Assembly: GCF_049801055.1 (NCBI RefSeq)
Contig: NZ_JBNAGF010000001.1
Span: 372,001 to 436,000, forward strand
Source: JBNAGF01 sp049801055
GTDB taxonomy: Bacteria > Pseudomonadota > Alphaproteobacteria > Rhodobacterales > Rhodobacteraceae
Length of the DNA stretch: 64,000 bases
Direction of reading: 5' to 3'
Below the pieces are notes generated by a model. The model searched no databases, had not been told where the DNA came from, and saw only the letters and a program-made list of their open reading frames with translations. Each line of letters opens with the position of its first letter. Within the stretch, counting starts at the first letter, position 1. This document shows, in pieces, positions 63,099-64,000 of the stretch. Both the position numbers and the translations under genes were made by a program.

Positions 63099-63122
63099 TT
63101 ATCCTGCGTGAATGAGGTCTCC

Positions 63123-64000
63123 ATGTTGCGCCGCCACCTGACTGCCCTGCTTCTAACGTTCGTTGGAGCGGCCCCGGCCGTTGCAGATGTACCGCGTGTG
63201 GCTGTCGATATTCCTCCGGTTCACGGGCTGGTTTCGATGGTGATGGACGGTGTCGGCGAGCCGGACTTGCTGATGCGCCCCGGAGCCTCGCCACATGGAT
63301 ACGCCATGCGACCGTCAGAGGCCCGTGCCTTGCAACGCGCTGACGCAGTTGTCTGGATCGGGCCAGAGCTTACGCCTTGGCTGGAACGGCCAATGTCTTC
63401 GCTCGCAGGTGGTGCAGTCGATCTGCCCCTTTTGAATCATCCTGTCACCCGGGTGTTGGATATCCGGGACGCTCTGGAAGCGGGCCCGCCATCCGAAAAT
63501 GAAGGTCATGGTGATCATGATGGTCACAGCCTTGACGACCATGACCATGATCACCACGACCATGGCAGCCTAGATCCGCATGCATGGCTTGATCCAGCCA
63601 ACGCAAAGGCATGGTTGCCGTTGGTCGCAGAATTGCTTTCCGGTCTGGACCCGGAAAATGCCGACGTCTATGCCGAAAACGCGCGGCGCGCTGTTGCGCA
63701 ACTGGAGATGATTTCCCGTGACACCGAGCTTCTGCTGGCCTCGATGCAGACCAGGAAATACGTAGGGTTTCACGATTCTCTGCATTACTTCGAAGCCCGT
63801 TATGGTCTTCAAACCGCCGGAACATTGGCCCTGAGTGACGCGCAGGATCCCAGTCCGGCACGCATGGCCCGGATGAAGACCGAGCTTGCTGGCTCGGGGA
63901 TTTCATGCGCCTTCTCCGAGCCGCAGTTTGATCCCGGTCTTTTGGAAGTGGCTTTGGAAACGGCCGAGATTCCGATTGTCGAGATAGATCCGGTCGGCAG
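63123..64000 (+). CDS. znuA: Zinc ABC transporter substrate-binding protein, 3' end missing
   Basis: The gene runs off the right edge after 292 codons. Signal peptide about 1-21 (LLLTFVGAAPAVADV), then the cluster A-1 fold. Zinc ligands are expected in PGASPHGYA, SLDPHAWLDP and VGFHDSLHYF; a His/Asp-rich loop (GHGDHDGHSLDDHDHD at about residues 127-142) is the typical zinc-capturing flexible loop of ZnuA. Divergent from zur and likely Zur-repressed. Confidence 0.94.
   Translation, partial: MLRRHLTALLLTFVGAAPAVADVPRVAVDIPPVHGLVSMVMDGVGEPDLLMRPGASPHGYAMRPSEARALQRADAVVWIGPELTPWLERPMSSLAGGAVDLPLLNHPVTRVLDIRDALEAGPPSENEGHGDHDGHSLDDHDHDHHDHGSLDPHAWLDPANAKAWLPLVAELLSGLDPENADVYAENARRAVAQLEMISRDTELLLASMQTRKYVGFHDSLHYFEARYGLQTAGTLALSDAQDPSPARMARMKTELAGSGISCAFSEPQFDPGLLEVALETAEIPIVEIDPVG

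Overview
This window is a dense, GC-rich alphaproteobacterial chromosome segment, most probably from the Roseobacter group of the Rhodobacteraceae. The basis is its gene content: a GcrA cell-cycle regulator, an Lrp regulator divergent from trxB, methylmalonyl-CoA epimerase followed by a DUF1467 gene, three DUF6455 genes, two Hint-domain proteins, and a PCu(A)C copper chaperone behind a small cysteine protein. The assignment is inference from gene content; no rRNA or tRNA gene is present to confirm it.

Layout. 1-8.8 kb: the start of sat (cut by the left edge), a membrane-ferredoxin-adenylate cyclase fusion, trxB/lrp, a Hint-domain protein, a 47-aa gene, and the lgt-midA-pgeF operon (minus strand). 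8.9-12.1 kb: ubiK, a YbjN protein, and the coupled proC-csaA-hydroxyacid dehydrogenase run. 12.1-21.6 kb: tdk, a CII-like DNA-binding protein, a KAS III enzyme, carB, aspS, and a response regulator coupled to a 49-aa membrane protein. 21.7-31 kb: mce-DUF1467, EI24/nitroreductase, an M48 lipoprotein coupled to a short IMPACT-type protein, the DUF6455 triplet, a CDGSH protein, a DsbA-like protein, rimO and an AsmA protein. 31-35.2 kb: surface-polysaccharide genes (phosphomannomutase, a KpsE-like protein with a long N-terminal extension, KpsT-like ATPase) without the permease. 35.5-41.2 kb: UDG-family protein, SseB, YghU, YHS protein, secreted amidohydrolase, gcrA. 41.8-51.6 kb: argD-argF, a ketopantoate reductase-like gene, gnd, SDR, hrpB, a DUF3108 protein, meaB. 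51.8-57.5 kb: rpmB, the copper pair, cobB, an LMW phosphatase, a LysR regulator, a small secreted protein and a second Hint protein. 57.6-64 kb: lepA, a 900-bp region without a convincing protein gene that holds DnaA boxes and a hairpin chain, a small membrane protein, an entericidin-like lipoprotein, and the zinc-uptake locus zur-znuC-znuB divergent from znuA (cut by the right edge).

Shared functions. mce and meaB, 29 kb apart, both serve the methylmalonyl-CoA step of propionyl-CoA assimilation. carB, argD and argF supply arginine and pyrimidine precursors. Zur, ZnuABC and an operator in the shared promoter form a self-contained zinc circuit. Most remaining genes are housekeeping and sit in two- to four-gene units with overlapping stop and start codons.

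The least explained parts are the region downstream of lepA (59.5-60.3 kb), the DUF6455 triplet, the cyclase fusion, and three genes under 50 codons.
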